64,000 bases of DNA from Hyphomicrobiales bacterium (GTDB lineage Bacteria > Pseudomonadota > Alphaproteobacteria > Rhizobiales > Xanthobacteraceae). Position numbers and translations under genes: made by a program. Positions 56,095-64,000 of the stretch are shown here, piece by piece. The notes beneath the pieces are model-generated. The model was not told the DNA's origin and did no database searches. It saw nothing but the letters and a program-made list of their open reading frames with translations. Numbering within the stretch: position 1 is the first letter of the stretch; every line of letters starts with the position of its first letter. The stretch lies in NCBI GenBank assembly GCA_017305535.1, contig JAFKKN010000005.1:372001-436000 (forward strand), given 5' to 3'.

Positions 56095-57705
56095 ATGACG
56101 CACCACATCACCCAATTCGGCTATCGCCGCCATCCGGATCAGGACCGCGCGGCCACGGATGCAGCGCATCATCCCGTCGTGGTGGTCGGCGCCGGACCGG
56201 TGGGGCTGTCGCTGGCGATCGATCTGGCGCAGCGCGGCCAGCCGGTGGTGCTGGTTGATGACGCCGACCGCATCGGCGAGGGCTCGCGCGCCATCTGCTT
56301 CTCCAAGCGCTCGCTGGAATACTGGGATCGCCTCGGTGTCGGTCAACGCATGGTCGACAAGGGTGTGGTGTGGAGCGTCGGCAAGATCTTTCACGGTGCC
56401 GAACAGCTCTATCAGTTCAACCTGCTGCCGGAAGACGGCCACAAGATGCCGGCCTTCATCAACCTGCAGCAGTATTACGCCGAAGCCTATCTGGTCGATC
56501 TGATCCGCGATTTGCCGGCGGTCGATCTGCGCTGGCGCAACAAGGTGACGGCACTGGAACAGCGCAACGACCATGTGCTGCTGACCATCGAGACGCCGGA
56601 CGGGCCTTACCGCCTCGCCGCCACTTACGTGGTGGCCGCCGACGGCGCGCGCTCGTCGCTGCGCGGCATGGTCGGCGCGGATTTCCACGGTCAGGTGTTC
56701 GAGGATCAGTTCCTGATCGCCGACGTGAAAATGACCGCGGAGTTTCCGACCGAGCGCTGGTTCTGGTTCGACCCGCCGTTCCATGCTGGCCGTTCGGCGC
56801 TGCTGCATCGGCAGCCCGACGATGTCTGGCGCATCGACCTGCAATTGAGTCCCGAGCACGACGCGACGGTGGAGCGCCGCCCCGAGAACGTACGGCCGCG
56901 CATCGCGCGGATGCTGGGGCATGACGCGTTCGATTTCGAATGGGTCTCGGTCTACAAATTCCAGTGCCGTCGCATGGATCGCTTCGTGCACGGCCGTGTG
57001 CTGTTCGCTGGCGATTCCGCGCATCAGGTGTCGCCGTTCGGCGCGCGCGGCGCCAATTCCGGGCTCGAGGATGCGGAAAACCTCGCGTGGAAACTGGCGC
57101 GCGTGCTGAAGGGCATTTCGCCCGACGCCTTGCTGGAAAGTTATCACATCGAGCGCAGCCTCGCCGCCGACGAGAATATCCGCGAATCGACGCGCTCGAC
57201 CGATTTCATGGCTCCGACCACGAAGCAGGAAGCACGGCTGCGGCAGGCGGTGCTGTCGCTCGCCAAGGAAACCGATTTCGGCAAGCGCATGATCAATGGC
57301 GGCCGGCTGTCGGTGCCGTCACGTTACGAGACGCCGCTGTCGACGCCGGATGTGGATGCATGGCGCGGGGGACCGGCGCCGGGTGCATCGATGCTGGACG
57401 CGCCGCTGAAGACGCGCGAGGGCGGCGATAGGTTCCTCACCGAGGCGTTCACCGCGCTCGGCAAGGATTTCACCTTGATGCAATTCGCAAATGGCGGCGC
57501 GGAGTCATTGCCCGCCGCGATGAAAGCGATCCGGATCGGCGAGGGTGGTTTCAACGATGGCGCCGGCACCGCACGGGCGCGTTACGACGCGCAGCCCGGC
57601 ACCGCCTATCTGGTGCGGCCCGACGGCTATGTTGCCGCACGCTTCCGTGCGCCGACGCGCGCCAGCGTCGAAGCCGCGATGAACCGTGCCTGCGCGATCA
57701 GTTGA
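56095..57705 (+). CDS. FAD-dependent aromatic monooxygenase
   Basis: A 536-residue flavoprotein of the PheA/MhpA type. The FAD motif VVVVGAGPVGLSLAIDLAQRG starts near residue 28, and the second motif VLFAGDSAHQVSPFGARGANSG lies near residue 301. It hydroxylates an aromatic ring using NAD(P)H and oxygen. Next to hmgA and hpd, a likely role is feeding a hydroxyphenyl compound into homogentisate, but the substrate is not shown by sequence. The start is ATG 56095. DUF2783 begins ten bases after its stop. Confidence 0.9.
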   Translation: MTHHITQFGYRRHPDQDRAATDAAHHPVVVVGAGPVGLSLAIDLAQRGQPVVLVDDADRIGEGSRAICFSKRSLEYWDRLGVGQRMVDKGVVWSVGKIFHGAEQLYQFNLLPEDGHKMPAFINLQQYYAEAYLVDLIRDLPAVDLRWRNKVTALEQRNDHVLLTIETPDGPYRLAATYVVAADGARSSLRGMVGADFHGQVFEDQFLIADVKMTAEFPTERWFWFDPPFHAGRSALLHRQPDDVWRIDLQLSPEHDATVERRPENVRPRIARMLGHDAFDFEWVSVYKFQCRRMDRFVHGRVLFAGDSAHQVSPFGARGANSGLEDAENLAWKLARVLKGISPDALLESYHIERSLAADENIRESTRSTDFMAPTTKQEARLRQAVLSLAKETDFGKRMINGGRLSVPSRYETPLSTPDVDAWRGGPAPGASMLDAPLKTREGGDRFLTEAFTALGKDFTLMQFANGGAESLPAAMKAIRIGEGGFNDGAGTARARYDAQPGTAYLVRPDGYVAARFRAPTRASVEAAMNRACAIS

Positions 57706-57714
57706 GAGGATGTG

Positions 57715-57939
57715 ATGCCGCTGTTGTCAACCGCCTCCAATTTCGCAAAACCCGATGACGCATTCCGCGCCATCGTCGAGGCGCATCGCGGCCTCGACGA
57801 CGAGCAGAGCGCCGCGCTCGACGCCGCGCTGGTGCTGATCCTCGCCAACCACATCGGCGACATCGATGTGCTGCGCGAAGCGGTTGAACTCGGCAAGCGG
57901 CGCGTCGTCGCCGACGTACAATCGCAACACCAATCGTAA
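57715..57939 (+). CDS. DUF2783 protein
   Basis: A 74-residue helical protein of the DUF2783 family (NFAKPDDAFRAIVEAHRGL; DEQSAALDAALVLILANHIGD). It lies directly between the monooxygenase and a metallo-beta-lactamase-fold gene. Its small size and position suggest an accessory or partner role for the monooxygenase; no function is known. ATG 57715 follows AGAGGA and is preferred over the adjacent GTG. Confidence 0.85.
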   Translation: MPLLSTASNFAKPDDAFRAIVEAHRGLDDEQSAALDAALVLILANHIGDIDVLREAVELGKRRVVADVQSQHQS

Positions 57940-57969
57940 CTGAAGACCGAACAAGAGAGTTTGAACGAT

Positions 57970-58920
57970 ATGGCCAAAGGTTTCGCCTCCACCACCGATC
58001 TGACTGAGAAGAAGGTCACCTTCTCTGAGATCGGCACCGATTTGTATGCCTTCACCGCCGAGGGCGATCCGAACTCCGCGGTGATCGTCGGCGACGACGG
58101 CTGCATCGTGTTCGACGCGCAGGCAACGCCGGCGATGGCCAACAAGGTGATCGAACGCGTGAAAACCGTCACCGACAAGCCGATCAAGTATGTCGTGCTG
58201 TCGCATTATCACGCGGTGCGCGTGCTCGGCGCGTCGGCCTATCACGCGCAGGGTATCGTCGCGTCGCAGGAGACGTATCGCCTCGTTGAGGAACGCGGCC
58301 AGCAGGATTGGGATTCCGAATACGGCCGCTTCCCGCGTCTGTTTCAGGATGCCGCCAGCATTCCCGGCCTGACCTGGCCGACGCTGACCTTCGAAGGCGA
58401 GATGTCGATCTATCTCGGCAAGCGCGAGGTGCGGCTGATGCAGCTCGGCGCCGGCCACACCTCCGGCGATATCGTCGCCTGGGTGCCGGATGCAGAAGTG
58501 ATGTTCTCCGGCGACCTGATCGAATATCACTCGGCCTGCTATTGCGGCGACGCGCATTTGCGCGAATGGCCGATGACCTTGAACGAAATCCGCGAATTCA
58601 ACCCGAAGGCGATCGCGCCGGGACGCGGCGATGCGCTGAAGGGCCTGGAGACCACGCGCGAGGCCATCGCCATGACGCGCGATTTCGTTTCGACGCTGTA
58701 TGGCGCGGCGGAAATTTCCGTCGCCAAGGGTCGCACGCTGAAGGAGACGATGGCGGCGACCCGCGAAGTGATGGACCCGAAGTTCTCGAGCTTCGCGATC
58801 TACGAGCATTGCCTGCCGTTCAACGTCTCGCGCGCCTTCGACGAGGCGTCAGGCATCGACGATCCGGTGATCTGGACCGACAAGCGCGACCGCGAAATGT
58901 GGGCCGCGCTGCAAGGCTGA
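57970..58920 (+). CDS. Metallo-beta-lactamase-fold protein with altered metal motif
   Basis: A 316-residue protein with the MBL fold (AVIVGDDGCIVFDAQATPAM near residue 35; GAGHTSGDIVAWVPDAEVMFSGD near residue 157). The usual HxHxDH motif reads SHYHAVRVLG near residue 78, so the Asp and the third His are replaced by Val and Arg. Later ligands (AGHTSGD, FSGDLIEYH) remain. It may bind one metal or work differently. It sits in the homogentisate operon, 31 bases after DUF2783. The start is ATG 57970. Confidence 0.85.
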   Translation: MAKGFASTTDLTEKKVTFSEIGTDLYAFTAEGDPNSAVIVGDDGCIVFDAQATPAMANKVIERVKTVTDKPIKYVVLSHYHAVRVLGASAYHAQGIVASQETYRLVEERGQQDWDSEYGRFPRLFQDAASIPGLTWPTLTFEGEMSIYLGKREVRLMQLGAGHTSGDIVAWVPDAEVMFSGDLIEYHSACYCGDAHLREWPMTLNEIREFNPKAIAPGRGDALKGLETTREAIAMTRDFVSTLYGAAEISVAKGRTLKETMAATREVMDPKFSSFAIYEHCLPFNVSRAFDEASGIDDPVIWTDKRDREMWAALQG

Positions 58921-58943
58921 TAATTTGGAATGACGGAATAGTC

Positions 58944-59057
58944 CGTCATCGCGAGGAGCGCAGCGACGAAGCAATTTCTCTTCCCTTCTCCCTCTCCCGC
59001 TTGCGGGGGAGGGTTAGGGTGGGGGCACTGGATTGCTTCGCTTCGCCCGCAATGACG
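58944..59057. repeat. Interspersed repeat, family C
   Basis: Outer arms CGTCATCGCGAGGAGC and GCCCGCAATGACG, plus inner arms GACGAAGCAAT and ATTGCTTCG. It contains CTCTCCCGCTTGCGGGGGAG, a strong inner hairpin. It lies between the MBL-fold gene and hmgA on the same strand. Only one copy was seen in the window, though the pattern is known from Bradyrhizobium-type genomes. Confidence 0.7.
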
Positions 59058-59101
59058 ATCTTGGCGGATCACACTGCGCTTGAGTTCGATGGGAGACTCC
59101 A

Positions 59102-60448
59102 ATGAACATCAACACCGCACCCAACAGTCTGAAGCAAGGCACCGCCGGCGTGACGCCGGGCTATATGTCCGGCTTCGGCAACAGTTTTGAAACCGAAGCG
59201 CTGCCCGGCGCGCTGCCGATCGGCCGCAACTCGCCGCAGCGCTGCGCTTACGGCCTTTATGCCGAGCAGCTTTCAGGCTCGCCGTTCACCGCGCCGCGCG
59301 GCTCGAACGAGCGCTCGTGGCTCTATCGCATTCGCCCGTCGGTGAAGCACTCCGGCCGCTTCACCAAGATCGACCCGATGCTGTGGCGAACCGCGCCGTG
59401 CTTCGAGGACGACATGCCGATTTCCCAGTTGCGCTGGGACCCGACGCCGATGCCGAAGGAAGAATTGACCTTCGTGCAGGGCGTGCAGACCATGACTACC
59501 GCGGGCGACGCCAACACGCAGGCCGGCATGGCGGCGCATGTCTATCTGATCACCAAGTCGATGGTGGACCAGCACTTCTACAATGCCGACGGCGAGATGA
59601 TGTTCGTGGCGCAGCAGGGCAACCTGCGCTTCGTCACCGAATTCGGCCGCATCGACATCGAGCCCGGCGAGATCGCGGTGATCCCGCGCGGCGTTAAATT
59701 CCGCGTCGAGATTCCGAACGGCCCGGCACGCGGCTACCTGTGTGAGAATTACGGCGGTGCCTTCACGCTGCCGGAGCGCGGGCCGATCGGCGCCAACTGC
59801 CTCGCCAATTCGCGCGACTTCCTCACGCCGGTCGCGGCCTATGAGGACAAGGACACGCCGACCGAGCTTTACGTGAAGTGGGGCGGCGCGCTCTACATGA
59901 CCAGGCTGCCGCATTCGCCCATCGACGTGGTGGCGTGGCACGGCAACTACGCGCCGTACAAATACGACCTGCGCACCTTCTCGCCGATCGGCGCCATCGG
60001 TTTCGATCATCCCGATCCGTCGATCTTCACGGTGCTGACCTCGCCGTCGGAAACCGCAGGCACCGCCAATATCGATTTCGTCATCTTCCCCGAGCGCTGG
60101 ATGGTGGCGGACAACACCTTCCGGCCGCCGTGGTATCACATGAACATCATGAGCGAGTTCATGGGGCTGATCTACGGCGTCTACGACGCCAAGCCGCAGG
60201 GGTTTGTGCCGGGCGGCATCAGTCTGCATAACATGATGCTGCCGCACGGGCCGGATCGCGAGGCGTTCGATCACGCCTCCAATGGCGAGTTGAAGCCGGT
60301 GAAGCTCACTGGCACCATGGCCTTCATGTTCGAAACCCGCTTCCCCCAGCGCGTCACAAGGCACGCGGCAACCTCCGGCACCTTGCAGGACAACTACGCC
60401 GATTGCTGGAACGGGCTGGAAAAGAAATTCGATCCGAACAAGCCTTAG
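59102..60448 (+). CDS. hmgA: Homogentisate 1,2-dioxygenase
   Basis: Opens the homogentisate ring to maleylacetoacetate with oxygen and iron(II). The protein (448 residues) starts with [17 protein letters not shown]-like sequence, typical for HmgA. The C-terminal iron site region [12 protein letters not shown] and [15 protein letters not shown] is intact. The length is normal. It is followed by the fahA gene after a repeat. It uses ATG 59102. Confidence 0.97.
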   Translation: MNINTAPNSLKQGTAGVTPGYMSGFGNSFETEALPGALPIGRNSPQRCAYGLYAEQLSGSPFTAPRGSNERSWLYRIRPSVKHSGRFTKIDPMLWRTAPCFEDDMPISQLRWDPTPMPKEELTFVQGVQTMTTAGDANTQAGMAAHVYLITKSMVDQHFYNADGEMMFVAQQGNLRFVTEFGRIDIEPGEIAVIPRGVKFRVEIPNGPARGYLCENYGGAFTLPERGPIGANCLANSRDFLTPVAAYEDKDTPTELYVKWGGALYMTRLPHSPIDVVAWHGNYAPYKYDLRTFSPIGAIGFDHPDPSIFTVLTSPSETAGTANIDFVIFPERWMVADNTFRPPWYHMNIMSEFMGLIYGVYDAKPQGFVPGGISLHNMMLPHGPDREAFDHASNGELKPVKLTGTMAFMFETRFPQRVTRHAATSGTLQDNYADCWNGLEKKFDPNKP

Positions 60449-60452
60449 TCGC

Positions 60453-60526
60453 GTGTCATTGCCGGGCTTGACCCGGCAATCCATCCTTCCGAATGATGGA
60501 TGCCCGGATCAAGTCCGGGCATGACG
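60453..60526. repeat. Interspersed palindromic repeat, family A, copy 7
   Basis: GTGTCATTGCCGGGCTTGAC to CAAGTCCGGGCATGACG, with ATCCATCCTTC in the centre. It lies between hmgA and fahA, which are on the same strand. Confidence 0.8.
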
Positions 60527-60547
60527 CCTGTTTAAGTGGAGAGTGAT

Positions 60548-61822
60548 GTGTCCCACCCCAACGATCCGAAGCTGAAGTCCTTCATCGACGTCGCTGCCGA
60601 TTCGGACTTCCCGATTCAGAACCTGCCCTACGGTGTGTTCTCGACGCCTTCATCAGCTCAGAAGCGCATCGGCGTCGCTATCGGCGAATTCGTGCTCGAT
60701 CTCGCGACGCTGGAATCCGAAGGCTTGCTGAAGACCGGCGCGGACGGCGTTTTCGCGCAAGGCGGCCTCAACGCCTTCATGGCGCTCGGTCCGAAAACGT
60801 GGACCGCCACGCGGGCGCGGATCAGCGAGTTGCTGCGCCGCGACACGCCGACGCTGCGCGACAATGCCGCCCTGCGCCAGCGCGCGCTGTTGCCGCGCAA
60901 CGAGGTGCAGTTGCACATGCCGTTCGCGGTGGCCGGCTACACCGATTTCTATTCGTCGAAGGAACACGCCACCAATGTCGGCATCATGTTCCGCGGCAAG
61001 GACAACGCCTTGCAGCCGAACTGGCTGCATATCCCGATCGCTTATAACGGCCGCGCTTCCACCGTGGTCGTCAGCGGCACGCCGGTTATCCGCCCGCAGG
61101 GCCAGTTGAAGCCGCCGTCCGCCGACGCGCCGAGCTTCGGCCCGTGCAAGCGTCTGGATTTCGAACTGGAGATGGGCGTCGTGATCGGCGGCGCGTCGCA
61201 GATGGGCCACATGCTTACCGAGGCGCAGGCGGCCGAGATGATCTTCGGCTTCGTGCTGCTCAACGACTGGAGCGCGCGCGACATCCAGCAATGGGAATAC
61301 GTGCCGCTCGGCCCGTTCCAGGCCAAGGCGTTCGGCACCTCGATCAGCCCGTGGGTGGTGACGCGCGAGGCCTTAGAGCCGTTCCGCGTGCAGGGCCCGA
61401 CGCAGAATCCTGTGCCGCTGCCCTACTTGCAGCAGAAGGGCGCCAACAATTACGACCTCAATCTCGATGTCGAACTGCGCGCCAGTGGCGCGAAGGACTA
61501 CGCGCGGATCGCGCGGACCAACTTCAAGTACATGTACTGGTCCTCGGTGCAGCAGTTGGTGCATCACGCCTCCGGCGGCTGCGCGATGAATGTGGGCGAT
61601 CTGCTCGGTTCCGGCACCATCTCCGGCCCGGAGAAGGACCAGCGCGGCAGCCTGTTGGAGATTTCGTGGAACGGCGGCGAGCCGATCGACCTGCCGGGCG
61701 GCGTCAAGCGCACGTTCTTCGAGGACGGCGATTCGCTCTCCATTCGCGGTTGGTGTCAGGGCAACGGCTACCGCGTCGGCTTCGGCGAAGTCGAAGGCAC
61801 GATTTTGCCCGCGAAGGGGTAG
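60548..61822 (+). CDS. fahA: Fumarylacetoacetase
   Basis: Hydrolyses fumarylacetoacetate to fumarate and acetoacetate, the last step of tyrosine breakdown. A 424-residue protein with FAH motifs: FAVAGYTDFYSSKEHATNVG, CKRLDFELEMGVVIG, LNDWSARDIQQWEYVPLGPF and GTISGP. A GTG at 60548 with GGAGAG upstream is chosen over GTG 60536. It is 99 bases after hmgA, across a repeat, so the same transcript probably covers both. Confidence 0.95.
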   Translation: MSHPNDPKLKSFIDVAADSDFPIQNLPYGVFSTPSSAQKRIGVAIGEFVLDLATLESEGLLKTGADGVFAQGGLNAFMALGPKTWTATRARISELLRRDTPTLRDNAALRQRALLPRNEVQLHMPFAVAGYTDFYSSKEHATNVGIMFRGKDNALQPNWLHIPIAYNGRASTVVVSGTPVIRPQGQLKPPSADAPSFGPCKRLDFELEMGVVIGGASQMGHMLTEAQAAEMIFGFVLLNDWSARDIQQWEYVPLGPFQAKAFGTSISPWVVTREALEPFRVQGPTQNPVPLPYLQQKGANNYDLNLDVELRASGAKDYARIARTNFKYMYWSSVQQLVHHASGGCAMNVGDLLGSGTISGPEKDQRGSLLEISWNGGEPIDLPGGVKRTFFEDGDSLSIRGWCQGNGYRVGFGEVEGTILPAKG

Positions 61823-61828
61823 GGGTTC

Positions 61829-61954
61829 CGTCATGGCCGGGCATAGCCGTTCGAAGAACGGCGTCGCTTCGCTCGCCTATGTCCCGGCCATCCACGCCTT
61901 CACTGCGCCTCAACAAGAAAGACGTGGATGCCCGGGACAAGCCCGGGCATGACG
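61829..61954. repeat. Interspersed palindromic repeat, family A, copy 8
   Basis: CGTCATGGCCGGGCATAGCC, then GAAGAACGGCGTCGCTTCGCTC, ending GGACAAGCCCGGGCATGACG. It lies between the converging fahA and Lrp genes and fills most of the gap. Confidence 0.85.
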
Positions 61955-61968
61955 ATGTGAGATGTTGA

Positions 61969-62448
61969 TCAGCGTATCGTCACATTCCGCAACGGCAGCT
62001 TTGTCGTCGCTTTCAGACGATCGAGCACGATCGACGAGCGCACATGCGCGACGCTCGGGTGCGGCATCAGCACGTTGTTGACGATGTCCGAGAGACTCTT
62101 CAGGTCGCGCAGGATGATCTTCAACAAATAGTCGGCGTCGCCGGTGAGCGAATAGGCTTCCTGCACGTCGTCGACCCGCTGCACCAGATCGCGAAAATGT
62201 TTCGCGTTGTCGGGCGAGTGGGTCGCCAGCGTGATGTGGACGAACGCCACCACGTTGAAGCCGAGCCGTTCGGCGGCGAGGTCGGCGTGATAGCCGGCGA
62301 CGATGCCGTCCTCCTCGAGCCGGGTGCGGCGGCGTGAGCATTGCGAGGCCGACAGCCCCACCGCGTCGGCGAGTTGCTGGTTGGTCAGCCGGCCGTCGTC
62401 CTGCAACGCCGCCAGCATTTTGAGATCAAAGCCGTCGACATCAATCAT
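61969..62448 (-). CDS. Lrp/AsnC-family regulator
   Basis: A 159-residue regulator with an N-terminal helix-turn-helix (DLKMLAALQDDGRLTNQQLADA; VGLSASQCSRRRTRLEEDGIV) and a C-terminal RAM ligand domain (LTGDADYLLKIILRDLKSL). GGAG eight bases before ATG 62448 fixes the start. It is divergent from hpd with 121 bases between, so it is the likely regulator of hpd. Confidence 0.93.
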   Translation of the reverse strand: MIDVDGFDLKMLAALQDDGRLTNQQLADAVGLSASQCSRRRTRLEEDGIVAGYHADLAAERLGFNVVAFVHITLATHSPDNAKHFRDLVQRVDDVQEAYSLTGDADYLLKIILRDLKSLSDIVNNVLMPHPSVAHVRSSIVLDRLKATTKLPLRNVTIR

Positions 62449-62569
62449 GCATGAATCTCCGAACAATGCATGGTTTGTGCGTATTCTCCCGGAAATGCTC
62501 CTCGATTGCACGCCTTTTGCGCGAAAATCGGTGGATAATGGTCGAAATTCTGCTTCAGGAGGTTCCGTC

Positions 62570-63688
62570 ATGGGTCCGTTCCCGCACGATGCGCCACCCG
62601 CCGTCATCTCCGCCGACAATCCGATGGGCACCGACGGATTCGAGTTCGTCGAATATGCGCACCCGAACCCGCAGGAGCTGCACGCGCTGTTCAAGCTGAT
62701 GGGCTTCGCCCCGGTGGCGCGGCACAGGGCCAAGGCGATCACGGTCTATCGCCAGGGCGATATCAACTATCTGGTCAACGAGGCGCCCGGCACCCACGGT
62801 TTCGAATTCGTCGCCGCGCACGGTCCCTGCGCGCCGTCGATGGCGTTCCGCGTGGTCGATGCGCGGCAGGCCTATGAGCGCGCGCTCGCGCTCGGCGCGG
62901 AGCCGGCCGGCGTGGACGCGGCGGGCAAGACGCTCGACGTCCCGGCGATCAAGGGCATCGGCGGCAGCCTTCTCTATTTTGTCGATCGTTACGGCGCGAA
63001 GGGCTCGGCCTATGACGCCGAATTCGAATGGCTCGGCGAACGCAATCCACGACCGCGCGGCGCGGGGCTGTTCTATCTCGATCACCTCACCCACAACGTG
63101 CATCGCGGCCGCATGGATGTGTGGGCGGGTTTCTACGAAAAGCTGTTCAACTTCCGCCAGATTCGATTCTTCGATATCGAGGGCCGCGCCTCCGGCCTGT
63201 TCTCGCGAGCGTTGACCAGCCCGGACGGCAAGATCCGGATTCCGATCAACGAGGATGCCGGCGATGCCGGACAGATCGAGGAATATCTGAACACGTATCG
63301 CGGCGAGGGCATCCAGCACATCGCCTGTGGCGTCCGCGATATCTACCAGACCATCGAGCGGCTGCGCGGCGACGGCCTGCCGTTCATGCCGTCGCCGCCG
63401 GAGACGTATTTCGAGAAGATCGACGCGCGGCTGCCGAAGCACGGCGAGGACGTCGCGCGGTTGCAGACAAACGGCATCCTGATCGACGGCGAGGGCGTGG
63501 TCGACGGCGGCCACACCAAGGTGCTGCTGCAAATCTTCTCGGCCAACGCCATCGGCCCGATCTTCTTCGAGTTCATCCAGCGCAAGGGCGACGACGGTTT
63601 CGGCGAAGGCAACTTCAAGGCGCTGTTCGAGTCGATCGAAGAAGACCAGATCCGCCGCGGCGTGCTGCCACTGAAGGGCGCGGCGTAG
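62570..63688 (+). CDS. hpd: 4-Hydroxyphenylpyruvate dioxygenase
   Basis: Converts 4-hydroxyphenylpyruvate to homogentisate, the substrate of hmgA. The 372-residue protein has two glyoxalase-like halves with iron ligands in LDHLTHNVHRGRMD, GEGIQHIACGVRDI and the Glu in PIFFEFIQRKGDDGFGEGNF. AGGAGG seven bases before ATG 62570 gives the start. It faces the Lrp gene. Confidence 0.97.
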   Translation: MGPFPHDAPPAVISADNPMGTDGFEFVEYAHPNPQELHALFKLMGFAPVARHRAKAITVYRQGDINYLVNEAPGTHGFEFVAAHGPCAPSMAFRVVDARQAYERALALGAEPAGVDAAGKTLDVPAIKGIGGSLLYFVDRYGAKGSAYDAEFEWLGERNPRPRGAGLFYLDHLTHNVHRGRMDVWAGFYEKLFNFRQIRFFDIEGRASGLFSRALTSPDGKIRIPINEDAGDAGQIEEYLNTYRGEGIQHIACGVRDIYQTIERLRGDGLPFMPSPPETYFEKIDARLPKHGEDVARLQTNGILIDGEGVVDGGHTKVLLQIFSANAIGPIFFEFIQRKGDDGFGEGNFKALFESIEEDQIRRGVLPLKGAA

Positions 63689-63710
63689 GTTAGCCCGCAC
63701 GCTCTCCCCA

Positions 63711-63817
63711 CGTCATGCCCGGGCATAGCCGTTCAAAGAACGGCGTTGCGTCGCTCGCCTACGCCCCGGCAATCCATTTTTGGAAGACGGATGCGCGGAT
63801 CAAGTCCGCGCATGACG
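63711..63817. repeat. Interspersed palindromic repeat, family A, copy 9
   Basis: CGTCATGCCCGGGCATAGCC, then CGGCGTTGCGTCGCTCGCC, ending GATCAAGTCCGCGCATGACG. A further minimal unit follows at 63855-63884. The gap from hpd to the next gene has no other feature. Confidence 0.8.
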
Positions 63818-63854
63818 GCGGATGATTCCTCAAAACCTGAAAGCCTTCTAAGAC

Positions 63855-63884
63855 GTGGATGGCCGGGACAAGCCCGGCCATGAC
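63855..63884. repeat. Minimal unit of family A
   Basis: GTGGATGGCCGGGACAAGCC then CGGCCATGAC, equal to the end unit of the long family A copies and to the minimal copy at 38807. It sits just after copy 9. Confidence 0.8.
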
Positions 63885-63914
63885 GACGTTTTAGGCTGTG
63901 CAGAGCAAGCGCGC

Positions 63915-64000
63915 TTACTTCACGCCCCACGCCTTCACGATATCGCCGAGGTTCGCCGTCACCGGCTCGCGCACATTCGATGGCGTGCGGGAGAAGCGCG
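63915..64000 (-). CDS. 3' end of an unidentified gene
   Basis: The minus-strand frame ending TAA at 63915-63917 gives about 28 residues (RFSRTPSNVREPV, then TANLGDIVKAWGVK). It begins outside the window, so identity cannot be given. Confidence 0.5.
   Translation of the reverse strand, partial: RFSRTPSNVREPVTANLGDIVKAWGVK

Overview
The window is GC-rich DNA from an alphaproteobacterium. Protein content (four-gene Liv-type transporter, PsiF repeat protein, DUF4142/cupredoxin pair, homogentisate pathway, OmpA and caspase-like envelope proteins) and several families of palindromic intergenic repeats point to the Bradyrhizobium/Rhodopseudomonas/Afipia group (Nitrobacteraceae). This is inferred from protein character and repeat style; no database search was possible. 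It looks like ordinary chromosome: no phage, transposase, rRNA or CRISPR array was seen. One tRNA gene, tRNA-Leu(CAA), is present.

Layout. 1-7.3 kb: a membrane diguanylate cyclase (cut by the window edge), small conserved proteins, DsbB, an AbrB-type membrane protein, two small secreted proteins, a CidA/LrgB pair and a DsbA-like thiol oxidoreductase. 7.4-8.0 kb: a HigBA-type toxin-antitoxin locus with a frameshifted toxin. 8.0-10.7 kb: tRNA-Leu, divergent mobA/moeA (molybdenum cofactor) and a TusA-like protein whose 3' end is built from an interspersed repeat. 10.7-15.3 kb: group III truncated haemoglobin divergent from an Rrf2/NsrR-like regulator, a PAS protein, a lone cytochrome c oxidase subunit I and a LysR regulator. 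15.5-20.5 kb: an ECF sigma factor, folE, a Rieske/FAD reductase, DUF4142, a cupredoxin, DUF488 and an orphan FdsD. 20.7-23.6 kb: a Cys/His-rich copper P-type ATPase divergent from a CsoR repressor across a palindromic operator. 23.8-28.8 kb: a Liv ABC transporter with a LivM-LivG fusion. 29.3-37.3 kb: hemE, oligopeptidase B, a class V aminotransferase, an LssY_C protein, a secreted nuclease-like protein and a large unrecognised protein carrying a DxDTTA motif.

37.5-54.3 kb is the most unusual part. Two paralogous exported caspase-fold proteins have both catalytic residues replaced in the same way (His to Phe, Cys to Ser). Each lies near an RND-type periplasmic adaptor carrying the same conserved cysteine pair; the second also lies with a complete RND pump, TPR repeats and two sister OmpA-family proteins. 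An adenylate cyclase, a GlxA-like regulator, an EamA exporter, an AsmA protein and a Crp/Fnr regulator lie between.

54.5-63.7 kb: a lactonase-like metallo-beta-lactamase protein, then a homogentisate (tyrosine) catabolic region: a MarR regulator divergent from a flavin monooxygenase, DUF2783, a metallo-beta-lactamase-fold protein with an altered metal motif, hmgA and fahA, then an Lrp regulator divergent from hpd. hpd makes homogentisate, hmgA opens the ring and fahA gives fumarate and acetoacetate; the isomerase step (maiA) is not in the window. The final bases hold the 3' end of another gene.
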